A stretch of DNA of 64,000 bases from the NCBI RefSeq assembly GCF_004087835.1, contig NZ_CP035119.1, positions 620,001-684,000 of the forward strand. The letters run 5' to 3'. The notes below the pieces were generated by a model. That model was given only the letters and a program-made list of their open reading frames with translations, ran no database searches and was not told the DNA's origin. The DNA is from Halorussus pelagicus. Its GTDB lineage: Archaea > Halobacteriota > Halobacteria > Halobacteriales > Haladaptataceae. The first letter of the stretch is position 1; each line of letters opens with the position of its first letter. Made by a program: the position numbers and the translations under genes. Below are positions 1-7,880 of this stretch, piece after piece.

Positions 1-1
1 G

Positions 2-334
2 CACGCGGGCGTGGACATGTGGGTCGTCCCCGGCGGCGAACCCGACCCCGACGAGTCGTTTCGCCGCGCCGCGGAGCGCGAGCTCGCCGAAGAGGCGGGC
101 GTTAACGCTCACTACGACGGACTGGCGATGAACATCCGGGTCGAGATTCGGTGCGACGACTACGAGACGTGGGGCGTCCTTCCGCTCTTCGAGGCCCGCG
201 CCGATGGCGACCAGACGCCCGACCCTGCCGACCCCGACGGCGAAATCACCGACGCCGAGTGGTTCGGCGACCTGCCCGAAAATACCCGCGACCGGGAGGA
301 CCTACGAGCGTGGCGGGAGTTCGCGTTAGGGTGA
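2..334 (+). CDS. NUDIX hydrolase, 5' end outside window
   Basis: The reading frame is open from the first bases of the window, so the true start lies upstream and only the C-terminal ~110 residues are visible. The NUDIX box is clear: a glycine-rich GGEPDPDE stretch followed by the RELAEEAG core, which supplies the metal-binding glutamates. NUDIX enzymes cleave nucleoside diphosphates linked to another moiety; the box does not reveal the substrate. The C-terminal part is acidic, as is usual in halophiles. No operon partner is visible, since the next gene is convergent. Confidence 0.85.
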   Translation, partial: HAGVDMWVVPGGEPDPDESFRRAAERELAEEAGVNAHYDGLAMNIRVEIRCDDYETWGVLPLFEARADGDQTPDPADPDGEITDAEWFGDLPENTRDREDLRAWREFALG

Positions 335-434
335 GTTTGGGGAGTTGCCGTCTCACGCGTCGTTCTCGCACAGAGTGCTGACGCTGGGAACTAATTAACA
401 AGTGAGACGCTGGGAGAGAATAGTCGAGAGAAGC

Positions 435-487
435 TAGCTATTGCCGACGCCAATCATACAGCACTGCAACCGCACAGCACCGCGACC
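435..487. repeat. Dispersed intergenic repeat, copy 1
   Basis: This segment begins TAGCTATTGCCGACGCCAAT and is the counterpart of the segment at 5611-5662. It lies in the spacer between the convergent NUDIX and glycosidase-like genes. No terminal inverted repeats or target duplication are visible. Confidence 0.45.
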
Positions 488-556
488 ACACGCGACGAAG
501 TCGAAAAGTCAAATCCTCGTGAACCAGAAACTGAACCTCTCCGCGAACGCTCGACG

Positions 557-1378
557 CTACCCGTGGGAGACGCCGTCGCGCGACTCGGCGCGCGCCCGGC
601 GAATCGCGGCCCGCGCGTTGCCAGCGTCGTAGCCGAAAAAGACGTTCTCGGCGTACTCGTCGGCGACTTCGGCGGCGTGGACGAGGTTGTCGATGTCTAC
701 GTCCACGGCGTAGAGTTCGACGCTGAACGGAACGTCGAGCGCGTCCCGAAAGCCGCTGGCGATGGTTTCGAGCCAGTAGGTCGTCTCGTAGGCCATGTCG
801 TAGAGTGGGACGATGAACTCATCGACGTACTCCGAGAGCGCGTCGAGGTCCAGACCCGCGCGCTCGTAGAGGTGGCCCGGATACGGGTCGGGATAGAGCG
901 TGAAGTAGGTCTTGCCGGGAATCCGGTCGGCGGCCTCGGCGACGAACTCGGTGATGACGTTCGCGCGCCACTCGAAGCGATCCTCGAAGTCGCTGGCTTC
1001 GAACTGCTCGTTACAGCGGTCGCAGTGACAATACTCCGCACGGGGGAACCCAACGTCGTCGAGTCGCACGTCGGGGCTGGTCTCCGCGCAGTCCGAGACG
1101 ATTTCCAGCACGCCCTCGCGGTAGTCCTCGCGCGTCGGGCAGACGTAGGCCCAGTCGAAGTACGTGCGCTCACGGGTGGCGAGTTCGCCCTCGTCGCTGA
1201 CGGCCGCGAGGTCCGGGTCGGCCTCGACGGCGGCGTTGTCCCCGAAACACGACACCATGTTCACCGCCTCGGCGAGCGCCTCGGCCGACCGACCGGTCAC
1301 GTCCTTGACCTCCAAGAATCCGCGGTCGAACTCCGACCAGTCGAGTTCTTCCTCGTTGCGCGTGACGACGCCGTACAT
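557..1378 (-). CDS. Glycosidase-like TIM-barrel protein, function unknown
   Basis: This 273-residue protein is very acidic and has no signal peptide. I do not recognise a characterised family. The sequence has the cadence of glycoside-hydrolase-like barrels: a DDVGFPRAEYCHCDRC segment at about residues 107-122 resembles the strand in GH-like proteins that carries acidic catalytic residues followed by a CxCxxC metal or structural cysteine cluster. Later segments (FTLYPDPYPGHLYERAGLDL, EFIVPLYDMAYE) fit further barrel strands. The ATG at 1378 is the first start in the frame and gives a full N-terminus. It is transcribed convergently with the NUDIX gene and is separated by 88 bases from the gene on its other side. 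A sugar-active enzyme is only an inference. Confidence 0.7.
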   Translation of the reverse strand: MYGVVTRNEEELDWSEFDRGFLEVKDVTGRSAEALAEAVNMVSCFGDNAAVEADPDLAAVSDEGELATRERTYFDWAYVCPTREDYREGVLEIVSDCAETSPDVRLDDVGFPRAEYCHCDRCNEQFEASDFEDRFEWRANVITEFVAEAADRIPGKTYFTLYPDPYPGHLYERAGLDLDALSEYVDEFIVPLYDMAYETTYWLETIASGFRDALDVPFSVELYAVDVDIDNLVHAAEVADEYAENVFFGYDAGNARAAIRRARAESRDGVSHG

Positions 1379-1466
1379 ACCCGGCGTTAGTCGCCGGACC
1401 GGGTAAGTCGTTCGCTCTCGGGTGGGCGAGCGTCGGTCGCCGCGGGACGAACGCTATTTCGGGACG

Positions 1467-2243
1467 TTACCCGCGATTGCATCCCTGCGGCAGGGTCAAG
1501 TCAGTCACGTTGGGTCGGTCCACCGACTCGACCGACCAGTTCGAGGCGTCGCCCCGCATGACGAGCGCTTCGCCGACAGTTCCGTTCTCGACCGTGATGT
1601 CCGGTCGCTCGTCGCCCGTTACCGGTGCGAAAGAGCCGTTTCCCGGCGCGCGATGGCCGAGCGTCGCGTTCCCACAGAGGATGGCCGCATCTACGACGAT
1701 GCGGTCGATGACGACGCCCGAGACGGTGTCGTTTTTTGTCCACTGGCGGTCGATAGTTCGATTCTCCACGCTCGGGTCGAAAAAGCTCCCGCCGGGCACG
1801 TCGAGAATGGATTTGTTCCGAATGACGAGTCGCCGTGCGGTGACGTTCTTCATTCGGGCCCGGTCGAGCGCGAACTGGCCCACCGAGACGTTCGACAGCG
1901 TGACGTTCTTTTGACTCCCGTTCTCGGTCGTCGCGTTCCGGACGACGACGTTCTCGACGGTCGCGTTCAACACCGTCGAGTTCCGAATCAGCCACGTCCG
2001 CACCGTCACATTGTCCAGCGAAACCTTGTACTGGGCGAACGAGTCGTCGGCGTTCGAAATCATGTCGGTGGCGTCTGGAACGCCGCCGCTGGCGTCAGCG
2101 ACCGACGCGTCGGCGTCGAAAACGCGGTCGTGGGCGTCGAACCCCGAGTCGTCGCCATCGGTGCCGACGCCGACGACCGGTCCCGCTCCGGCCAACAGGA
2201 CGAGGGCCGCGAGCGCGACGACGGGGAGTGGTCGTGAACTCAT
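1467..2243 (-). CDS. Exported protein dense in N-glycosylation sequons
   Basis: The protein has 258 residues if translation starts at the ATG at 2243, which is followed by a hydrophobic signal peptide (VVALAALVLLAGAGPVVGV). A TATA-like TTTATTTT lies about 27 bases upstream, which suits a leaderless mRNA. The mature part holds 16 N-X-S/T sequons (for example NVT, NST, NAT, NGS, NDT) at short intervals. They are embedded in alternating beta-type stretches such as NVVVRNATTENGS and NVTLSNVSVGQFA, which read like a degenerate right-handed beta-helix. No C-terminal membrane anchor is seen. Haloarchaea glycosylate surface proteins at these sequons, so a heavily glycosylated secreted or cell-surface protein is likely. 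Function is unknown. Confidence 0.75.
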   Translation of the reverse strand: MSSRPLPVVALAALVLLAGAGPVVGVGTDGDDSGFDAHDRVFDADASVADASGGVPDATDMISNADDSFAQYKVSLDNVTVRTWLIRNSTVLNATVENVVVRNATTENGSQKNVTLSNVSVGQFALDRARMKNVTARRLVIRNKSILDVPGGSFFDPSVENRTIDRQWTKNDTVSGVVIDRIVVDAAILCGNATLGHRAPGNGSFAPVTGDERPDITVENGTVGEALVMRGDASNWSVESVDRPNVTDLTLPQGCNRG

Positions 2244-2371
2244 TACCGCGGACGTTCTCCAAGGCGGAAAATAAACGAAACCGACCGTTTGGTCCGTTTC
2301 GTCGCGTAACGAGGCGTTTCGTGCGGGGTAGCGGTCGCTTATCCGCTCCCGCCCGAGGAGACCGAGGACGC

Positions 2372-2833
2372 CTACTCCGCCGCGATGTGGGCCGCGAGGT
2401 CGTCGCGGACGATGGTCCCGCAGTATTCGCACCGCACGCCGTCGTCCAGCACGTCAAACTTCGTCTCGACGGGTTCGTTCTCGTTGGTGATGCAGTTGTG
2501 GTTCGGACACGAGAGGATGCCGACGACACGCTTGGGGCGTTCGAGATACTGCTTCTCGGCGACCTCGTACTCGCGGATGATGTTGATGGTCGCCTCGGGC
2601 GCGATGAGCGACAGCACGTCCACCTCGTCTTGGCTCAACTCGCGGTCCTCGACTTTCACGATGTCCTTGTGGCCCATCCGGTCGCTGGGGATGTTCATCC
2701 CGACGCTGACCGTCTCGCCGGACTCGCCGTCGATGCCGAGGATGGCGAGGACGTTGAGTGCTTGCCCCGCACGGATGTGGTCGATGACGGTCCCTCGCGG
2801 AATCTTGCTGACGCGGAGTTGGTGGTCGCTCAT
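2372..2833 (-). CDS. pyrI: Aspartate carbamoyltransferase regulatory subunit
   Basis: This 153-residue subunit binds allosteric nucleotides and holds the catalytic trimers together in pyrimidine biosynthesis. The N-terminal nucleotide-binding domain starts [19 protein letters not shown]. The C-terminal zinc domain has the expected four cysteines, CPNHNC followed by CEYC. Its ATG overlaps the pyrB stop by four bases (2830-2833), so the pair is translationally coupled in the order pyrB-pyrI. Length matches the family. Confidence 0.97.
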   Translation of the reverse strand: MSDHQLRVSKIPRGTVIDHIRAGQALNVLAILGIDGESGETVSVGMNIPSDRMGHKDIVKVEDRELSQDEVDVLSLIAPEATINIIREYEVAEKQYLERPKRVVGILSCPNHNCITNENEPVETKFDVLDDGVRCEYCGTIVRDDLAAHIAAE

Positions 2834-3744
2834 TCGTCTTCCTCCAGTAGTTGGTCGAGGAGAGCCATCCGGACCGGTACGCCGTTGTGCGCCTGCTCGA
2901 AGTAGGTCGCGTAGTCGGTGTCGTCCACTTCGGGCGCGATTTCGTCCACGCGCGGCAGGGGGTGCATCACGGTCAGGTCGTCTTTCGCCGCCTCCAGCGT
3001 TTCGAGGTCGATGCCGTACTCGCCCGCTATCTCCTGATACTCGTTCTCGTCGGGGAAGCGCTCGCGCTGGATGCGCGTGACGTACAGCACGTCGAGCGAC
3101 GGCAGGATGTCGTCTAACTCGGTGTGTTCTCGGACCATCGCGCCCTCCTCGTGGAGGTCGTAGCGCACGCTCCGGGGGAGTTTCAGGCTCTCGGGGCTGA
3201 CGAAGTGCTGGTCGGCGTCGAAGTTCGTCAGCGCGTGGGCCAGCGAGTGGACCGTCCGACCGTACTTCAAGTCGCCCATGATGCCGATAGTCAGATCGTC
3301 CAGTCCGGCGTTCTCCCGAATCGTGTAGAGGTCCAGCAGGGTCTGGGTCGGATGGTGGCCCGCGCCGTCGCCCGCGTTGAGCAGGGGCACGTCCACGAAC
3401 TCGCCGACCATCTTGGCCGCGCCCTGACTCGGGTGACGAAGGACCAGCGCGTCGGCGTACCCCTCGACGACGCGCGCGGTGTCGGCGAGGCTCTCGCCCT
3501 TCTTGACCGACGACGAATCGACGGGTCCCATGTCCACCGTGTCGCCGCCGAGGCGCTTGATGGCGGTCTCGAAGCTCATCTTGGTCCGGGTACTCGGCTC
3601 GAAAAAGCACAGTCCGAGTATCGCGTCTTCGCGTCGGTCCCCGAACGCGGCCGGGTCGGCGTCGAACTCGGCCGCGCGGTCGAGGATGTCCTCGATGTCC
3701 TCTCTGGAGAGTTGTTTTGCAGTTAGTAGCTGGTCGTCCCGCAT
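2830..3744 (-). CDS. pyrB: Aspartate carbamoyltransferase catalytic subunit
   Basis: The enzyme (304 residues) condenses carbamoyl phosphate with aspartate, the first committed step of UMP synthesis. The carbamoyl-phosphate loop [13 protein letters not shown], the [12 protein letters not shown] segment and the aspartate-site [10 protein letters not shown] are all present. The ATG at 3744 ([13 protein letters not shown]) matches normal family length; an in-frame extension to 3819 would add atypical residues. It is the first gene of a two-gene pyrBI operon and is divergent from uppS, with about 170 bases between them. Confidence 0.97.
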   Translation of the reverse strand: MRDDQLLTAKQLSREDIEDILDRAAEFDADPAAFGDRREDAILGLCFFEPSTRTKMSFETAIKRLGGDTVDMGPVDSSSVKKGESLADTARVVEGYADALVLRHPSQGAAKMVGEFVDVPLLNAGDGAGHHPTQTLLDLYTIRENAGLDDLTIGIMGDLKYGRTVHSLAHALTNFDADQHFVSPESLKLPRSVRYDLHEEGAMVREHTELDDILPSLDVLYVTRIQRERFPDENEYQEIAGEYGIDLETLEAAKDDLTVMHPLPRVDEIAPEVDDTDYATYFEQAHNGVPVRMALLDQLLEEDE

Positions 3745-3914
3745 TGGTAATGTATGGACGCGGCGCGCGCCTTGAATCTCTCGGAACGCCAATCGGCGCG
3801 AACACCGCGACACCGGCATCTCGATGCGACGCCGGGGAGTCCTCGGAGGACCGCTTGAAAGGCGACCGGGGTCAAAAGGCTAATTGCGCTCGGCGGTGTC
3901 GGTGTCACTAACGG

Positions 3915-4853
3915 ATGCTACAGTGGGTACAGCGGCGAGTTCGGGCGGCCTACGAACGACTTCTCAGACGAGAAATTTCGGGCGCGCCGACCCATGTCGC
4001 CGTGATTCAGGACGGAAATCGACGCTACGCGAGCAAGCAGGGCGGCGACGCCCCGGACGGCCACCGCGCGGGCGCTCGGACGACCGAACAAGTGTTACAC
4101 TGGTGTCAGGAGATGGGTGTCGAGGAGTTGACGCTGTACACCTTCTCGACCGAGAACTTCGAGCGTCCCGACCACGAAAACGAGGCGCTGTTCGACCTCC
4201 TCGAAAAGAAACTGCACGAGTTCGGCGACGACGACCGCGTCCACGATGGCGAAGTCTGCATTCGGGTCATCGGCGACCGCGAAGCGCTCCCCGAGCGCGT
4301 CCGGGAGGCAATCGATTACGCCGAGCGCCGGACCGAACACTACGACTCGTTTACTCTCAACGTCGCGCTGGCCTACGGCGGCCGGAACGAACTGCTCAAT
4401 GCGACCCGCGACGTGGCAAGTGCGGTCGAAGACGGCGACCTCGACCCCGAGGACATCGACGTGTCGGCCATCGAAGACCGTATCTACGACTGTCCAGTCC
4501 GAGACGTGGACCTCATCATCCGGACCGGCGGCGACGAGCGCACGTCGAACTTCCTGCCGTGGCACGCCAACGGCAACGAGGCCGCGGTGTTCTTCTGTAC
4601 GCCCTACTGGCCCGAGTTCTCCAAAATCGACTTCCTACGGGGAATCCGGACCTACGAGTCCCGCGAGGAGTCGTGGCGGCGCACGAAGGCCAAGCGCGCA
4701 CTCACGCTGGTGAAGGCCCTCGGCGGCGTGGAACTCGCAGAGGCCCGCGGCGTCATCGACGGCTTCCGCGAGAGTCTGCCCGAGGAGACGAGCGTCGAGG
4801 AACTGGGCGTCGAGGAGTTAGAGATCGAGAGCGAGGGGAAGGCAGCGGAGTGA
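3915..4853 (+). CDS. uppS: cis-Prenyltransferase, catalytic (UppS type)
   Basis: The protein has 312 residues. UppS-family enzymes condense isopentenyl diphosphates into long cis-polyprenyl diphosphates, in archaea the precursor of the dolichol-type glycan carrier. The catalytic motif HVAVIQDGNRRYA is intact (Asp33), and the substrate-binding segments YTFSTENFERP and IIRTGGDERTSNFLPWH follow. The C-terminus runs into an acidic tail and has no RxG near its end, unlike homodimeric UppS enzymes, where RxG reaches into the partner's active site. The convergent neighbour 4855-5463 is a paralogue that has the opposite set of motifs. The stops are one base apart. Confidence 0.92.
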   Translation: MLQWVQRRVRAAYERLLRREISGAPTHVAVIQDGNRRYASKQGGDAPDGHRAGARTTEQVLHWCQEMGVEELTLYTFSTENFERPDHENEALFDLLEKKLHEFGDDDRVHDGEVCIRVIGDREALPERVREAIDYAERRTEHYDSFTLNVALAYGGRNELLNATRDVASAVEDGDLDPEDIDVSAIEDRIYDCPVRDVDLIIRTGGDERTSNFLPWHANGNEAAVFFCTPYWPEFSKIDFLRGIRTYESREESWRRTKAKRALTLVKALGGVELAEARGVIDGFRESLPEETSVEELGVEELEIESEGKAAE

Positions 4854-4854
4854 G

Positions 4855-5463
4855 TCATCGACCGAAGCGCCGCTGGCGATTCTTGTAGTCCAACAGCGCG
4901 CGCAGATACTCGCGCTTCCGGAAGTCCCGCCAGTTCACGTCGGTGAAGTAGAGTTCGGAGTAGACCGACTGCCAAATCATGAAGTCCGAGAGGCGTTCCG
5001 CGCCGGTCTTCAGCACCAAGTCCGGGTTCTCGGGGAAGACGAGGTGCTGTTCGACCTCGGACTCGTCGATGCGTTCGGCGGCCAGTTCGCCCTCCTGCAC
5101 GTCCTCGGCGATTTTCTGAACCGCGCCAGCGAACTCGTGTTTGCCGCCCAAGCCGATGGAGACCTGAATCGGCGCGTCGGCGCGCTGGGTGTCGTCAGGT
5201 CCGCGGACCGCCAACCGGCGCGGGACCGACACCCCTTCGAGTTCGCGCCGCAACGTCGGGGCGGCCTCGGGGTCGAGGACGCTAACGTACACGGTCACGC
5301 GCTCGGCACCGTAGTCGAACGCCCACTCGAAGAAGGCTTCCAGCGTCGCGTACGCGCCCTGCTCCAGCAGGTCGCGCTCGGTGATGACGACCGCGACGTG
5401 GTCGGGCGGGTCAGCGTCGTGTCTGCGGAGGCGGGCGGCGAGATAGCGGTCGTACACTCCCAC
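4855..5463 (-). CDS. Catalytically incomplete cis-prenyltransferase paralogue
   Basis: This 202-residue UppS-fold protein lines up with the enzyme encoded opposite it. The first strand reads HVAVVITERDL where the catalytic copy reads HVAVIQDGNRR, so the metal-binding Asp and the DGNRR motif are gone. The second half is well preserved: LKTGAERLSDFMIWQSVYSE and YFTDVNWRDF, and the protein ends QRRFGR, which contains the C-terminal RxG motif. Such a subunit is expected in heteromeric cis-prenyltransferases (the eukaryotic NgBR/Nus1 type). The likely role is therefore as accessory partner of the 3915-4853 enzyme, not as an independent enzyme. Pairing is inferred. Confidence 0.85.
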   Translation of the reverse strand: MGVYDRYLAARLRRHDADPPDHVAVVITERDLLEQGAYATLEAFFEWAFDYGAERVTVYVSVLDPEAAPTLRRELEGVSVPRRLAVRGPDDTQRADAPIQVSIGLGGKHEFAGAVQKIAEDVQEGELAAERIDESEVEQHLVFPENPDLVLKTGAERLSDFMIWQSVYSELYFTDVNWRDFRKREYLRALLDYKNRQRRFGR

Positions 5464-6035
5464 GCCGCTATACTTTGACGGCCACCGTCCTAAACGTCAC
5501 GGACCGAGGCTTATGGGTGATTATCGTTTGCGGGTGTTTGTCGAGGTTCGGCAACTGCTGAGACGGGAGAGTGGGTCGCCGGAATACGTTGAGGGAGACC
5601 GACGAGTCCCTAGCTACTGCCGACACAAATCATACCGCACAGCCTCGCTCCGCACCGCGGCCGCGAGCCTCACACCTCCCCAACCTCTTCGCTCGCTCCT
5701 TGCAGTCGCTCAGTTGTCCACCGTCAGAGGCAGGCTCTGACGAGCCTGCACTCGCTTCGCTCGCGCAGACCTCGCGCGGATTGGCGTGGCGCGCGACTGC
5801 GCGCCGCGCCCGCACGCGCCGAATCGAATGGTTCCCCTTTCGCGCCGAGTCGGAAGTTCCATCGAGTGCAACCGGGAGAAAATTCTGTCGCGTCCGAGCC
5901 AGCGAAAAATCGGGTCTAAATGATGAAATCAAGCGCGTTCGGGGCGTTCGTCCGACGTTCGTCTGACGATTCGGCGCCGCGCGCGCCCGCCGCTTCGGGA
6001 GGATTAAGTGGGCGTCGGCGGAACGGGGGGATAAC
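5464..6035. other. Gene-free spacer, 572 bases
   Basis: I see no convincing gene here. Short open frames exist on both strands but lack coding character. The spacer holds a segment resembling 435-487 (at 5611-5662), an inverted repeat GCAGGCT/AGCCTGC at 5730-5749 and another GGCGCGC/GCGCGCC at 5788-5805. The surrounding C+G-rich sequence is of a low-complexity type common between haloarchaeal genes. The promoter of the 6036 gene must lie in the last part; GGATTAAG at 6001-6008, about 30 bases upstream of the start, is a possible TATA element. Confidence 0.6.
5611..5662. repeat. Dispersed intergenic repeat, copy 2
   Basis: The segment begins TAGCTACTGCCGACACAAAT and matches 435-487 closely over about the first 27 bases, then more loosely with one or two gaps. 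Both copies are in non-coding spacers. Two related copies 5 kb apart suggest a small repetitive element; nothing shows a function. Confidence 0.45.
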
Positions 6036-7346
6036 GTGACCACCAGAGTTCGGCGTGCGGCGGCGTACGCCGTCGTCTCGACGCTGGCGCTCGCCGCCCC
6101 GACGTTGGGGTGGGCGACCGCCGCGGCGTTCGGTGCGGTCGCCGTGGGCGCGCTCTCGGTCACCGACGGACCGGTGTTCGAGTGGTTCGCCCGCCCCGCT
6201 GACCGACAGGAAGGCCGCCTTCACGGTCTCGCGGCGTTCGGTTTCGCCGCGTCCGGAATCGGACTCCTCTCGGTGTTTGCGAACCTCCCGGACCACGTCT
6301 TCGTCGCCAGCGTCCTCGTCGTCGGCTACGGCAACCTCGCCCAGCAGGTAGCGTGGACGTTCGACGCCGAACCGATACTCCGCACCGGCGCGTTCGTCGC
6401 GGGCGGCATCGTGGCGGCCGTGGCCGGACAAGCCCTCGCGCTCACCGTCGTCGGCACGCCGGTCACGCCTGCACTCCCGCAAATCGTCTTTCTGGCGTCC
6501 AGCGGCGCGCTTCTGGCCGGACTGCTCCGGTCGGTACTGTTCGCCCGCGACGACCCCCTCGTGATGCTGTCGGTCGCGTTCCTGCTGTGGCTGTTCGCCG
6601 ACCTCGCCGTCGTGGTGACCGTCGAGGGCGTCGCGGTCGCCTTGGCGGTCAGCGCGCTCTTTGGCTACGTCTCGTGGGCGCTCGACGCGGCCTCGATTCC
6701 GGGGATGATGACTGGCGCGCTGTTGGCGATGCTCACCATCGTCCTCGGCGGCTACGGCTGGTTCGCGGTCCTCATCGCCTTCTTCGGCATCGGAAGCCTT
6801 TCGACCAAGTTCCGCTACGAGGAGAAAGAGGCCCGCGGCGTCGCCGAAGAGAACGAGGGCGCGCGCGGGAGCGGCAACGTCCTCGGGAACGCCGCCGTCG
6901 CGCTCGTGGCCGTCCTCGCGTACGCCGCGCGCTCGAAGTTCGGAATCGGCGGCGACGTGTTCCTGTTCGCGTTCGCGGGGTCCATCGCCACCGCGATGAG
7001 CGACACCCTCTCCTCGGAAATCGGGGGCGTTTTCGACAATCCGCGACTCATCACCACCTTCGAGCGCGTCGAACCCGGCACCGACGGCGCGGTGACGTGG
7101 CAGGGCGAACTCGCTGGCGCGACGGGCGCGACAGTCGTCGCACTCATCACCGCGCTCCTGTTCGGGAGCGTGGACGCGGTCGGCGCGCTGGTCGTCGCGG
7201 CGGCGGGCGTCAGCGGCATGACGATAGACAGTCTGCTCGGTGCCACCCTCGAAGGCGACGCGCTCAGCAATCAGGGCGTCAACTTCCTCGCTACTCTGTC
7301 AGGCGCGCTCGTCGGCGCGGGTCTCGCGGTGGTCGTCCTGCCGTGA
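6036..7346 (+). CDS. DUF92 family integral membrane protein
   Basis: The protein has 436 residues and roughly ten or more hydrophobic segments. The DUF92 signature is in the second half: IGSLSTKFRYEEKE, then a DTLSSEIGGVFDNPRLITTF segment and a glycine-rich GELAGATGATVVAL. Plant DUF92 members (VTE6) phosphorylate phytyl phosphate; the archaeal substrate is unknown, and a polyprenyl-phosphate or phytyl-type kinase is only an inference, though the nearby cis-prenyltransferase pair makes a lipid substrate attractive. The start is GTG at 6036. The stop overlaps the GTG of the following GNAT gene by four bases. Confidence 0.85.
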   Translation: MTTRVRRAAAYAVVSTLALAAPTLGWATAAAFGAVAVGALSVTDGPVFEWFARPADRQEGRLHGLAAFGFAASGIGLLSVFANLPDHVFVASVLVVGYGNLAQQVAWTFDAEPILRTGAFVAGGIVAAVAGQALALTVVGTPVTPALPQIVFLASSGALLAGLLRSVLFARDDPLVMLSVAFLLWLFADLAVVVTVEGVAVALAVSALFGYVSWALDAASIPGMMTGALLAMLTIVLGGYGWFAVLIAFFGIGSLSTKFRYEEKEARGVAEENEGARGSGNVLGNAAVALVAVLAYAARSKFGIGGDVFLFAFAGSIATAMSDTLSSEIGGVFDNPRLITTFERVEPGTDGAVTWQGELAGATGATVVALITALLFGSVDAVGALVVAAAGVSGMTIDSLLGATLEGDALSNQGVNFLATLSGALVGAGLAVVVLP

Positions 7347-7765
7347 TTCGACTCGCGCGTCCGGACGACCGCGCCACCCTGCGAGAGATTCAGCGCCACC
7401 TCCGAGAGCCGAATCCGGCCCTGCTGGCCTACGCCGTGGACGGGCCGCCGGTCACTCTCGTCTCGGTGACGCCGGACGGCGACCTCGCGGGCTATCTCGT
7501 CGCACTCTACGACGAGGAGGCGAGTTACGTCGCGGAAATCGTCGTCGCGCCCGAGTACCGTCGAGAAGGTCGCGCGCGCCGCCTCCTCGCGGCCGCGTGC
7601 GACTCCCTCCGCGAGCGAGACTGCGCCCGACTCCGCCTCTCGGTTCACCCCGAGAACGACGCCGCCAGAACCCTCTACGAGTCGATGGGCTTCGAGGAAA
7701 TCGGCCGGGAAGACAACTACTACGAGGACGGGAGCGACGCGATTACGATGTGCCGAGAGCTGTGA
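7343..7765 (+). CDS. GNAT family N-acetyltransferase
   Basis: This 140-residue acetyltransferase is related to RimI-type enzymes. The acetyl-CoA loop is visible as VVAPEYRREGRARRLLAAA, and the C-terminal ENDAARTLYESMGFEEIGRE segment is typical of GNAT motif B. The GTG start at 7343 overlaps the DUF92 stop (GTGA), so the two are coupled. The acceptor could be a protein N-terminus or a small molecule; the sequence does not decide. Confidence 0.88.
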   Translation: MIRLARPDDRATLREIQRHLREPNPALLAYAVDGPPVTLVSVTPDGDLAGYLVALYDEEASYVAEIVVAPEYRREGRARRLLAAACDSLRERDCARLRLSVHPENDAARTLYESMGFEEIGREDNYYEDGSDAITMCREL

Positions 7766-7858
7766 GGCGGATTTTCGAAAGAACTCGCGGTGGTTCTGAC
7801 CGCGGGAGTGTGGCCTGATTGAGCGTAGCGAACCGCATCGTAACCGCGGAGGTCCGAT

Positions 7859-7879
7859 TGGCGGGCCGCTGGCCCGCCA
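7859..7879. terminator. Hairpin between convergent genes
   Basis: A perfect nine-base inverted repeat (TGGCGGGCC, loop GCT, GGCCCGCCA) lies just after the GNAT gene and directly beyond the dnaG stop. It could act as a bidirectional transcription barrier. There is no clear U-tract, so the role is inferred from position. Confidence 0.45.
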
Positions 7880-7880
7880 G

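Noticed and set aside
441-632. Short plus-strand frame in the spacer before 557
   Set aside because: The translation is Pro/Arg/Ser/Thr-rich without the acidic composition of real genes here, and it overlaps the intergenic repeat and the end of the minus-strand gene.
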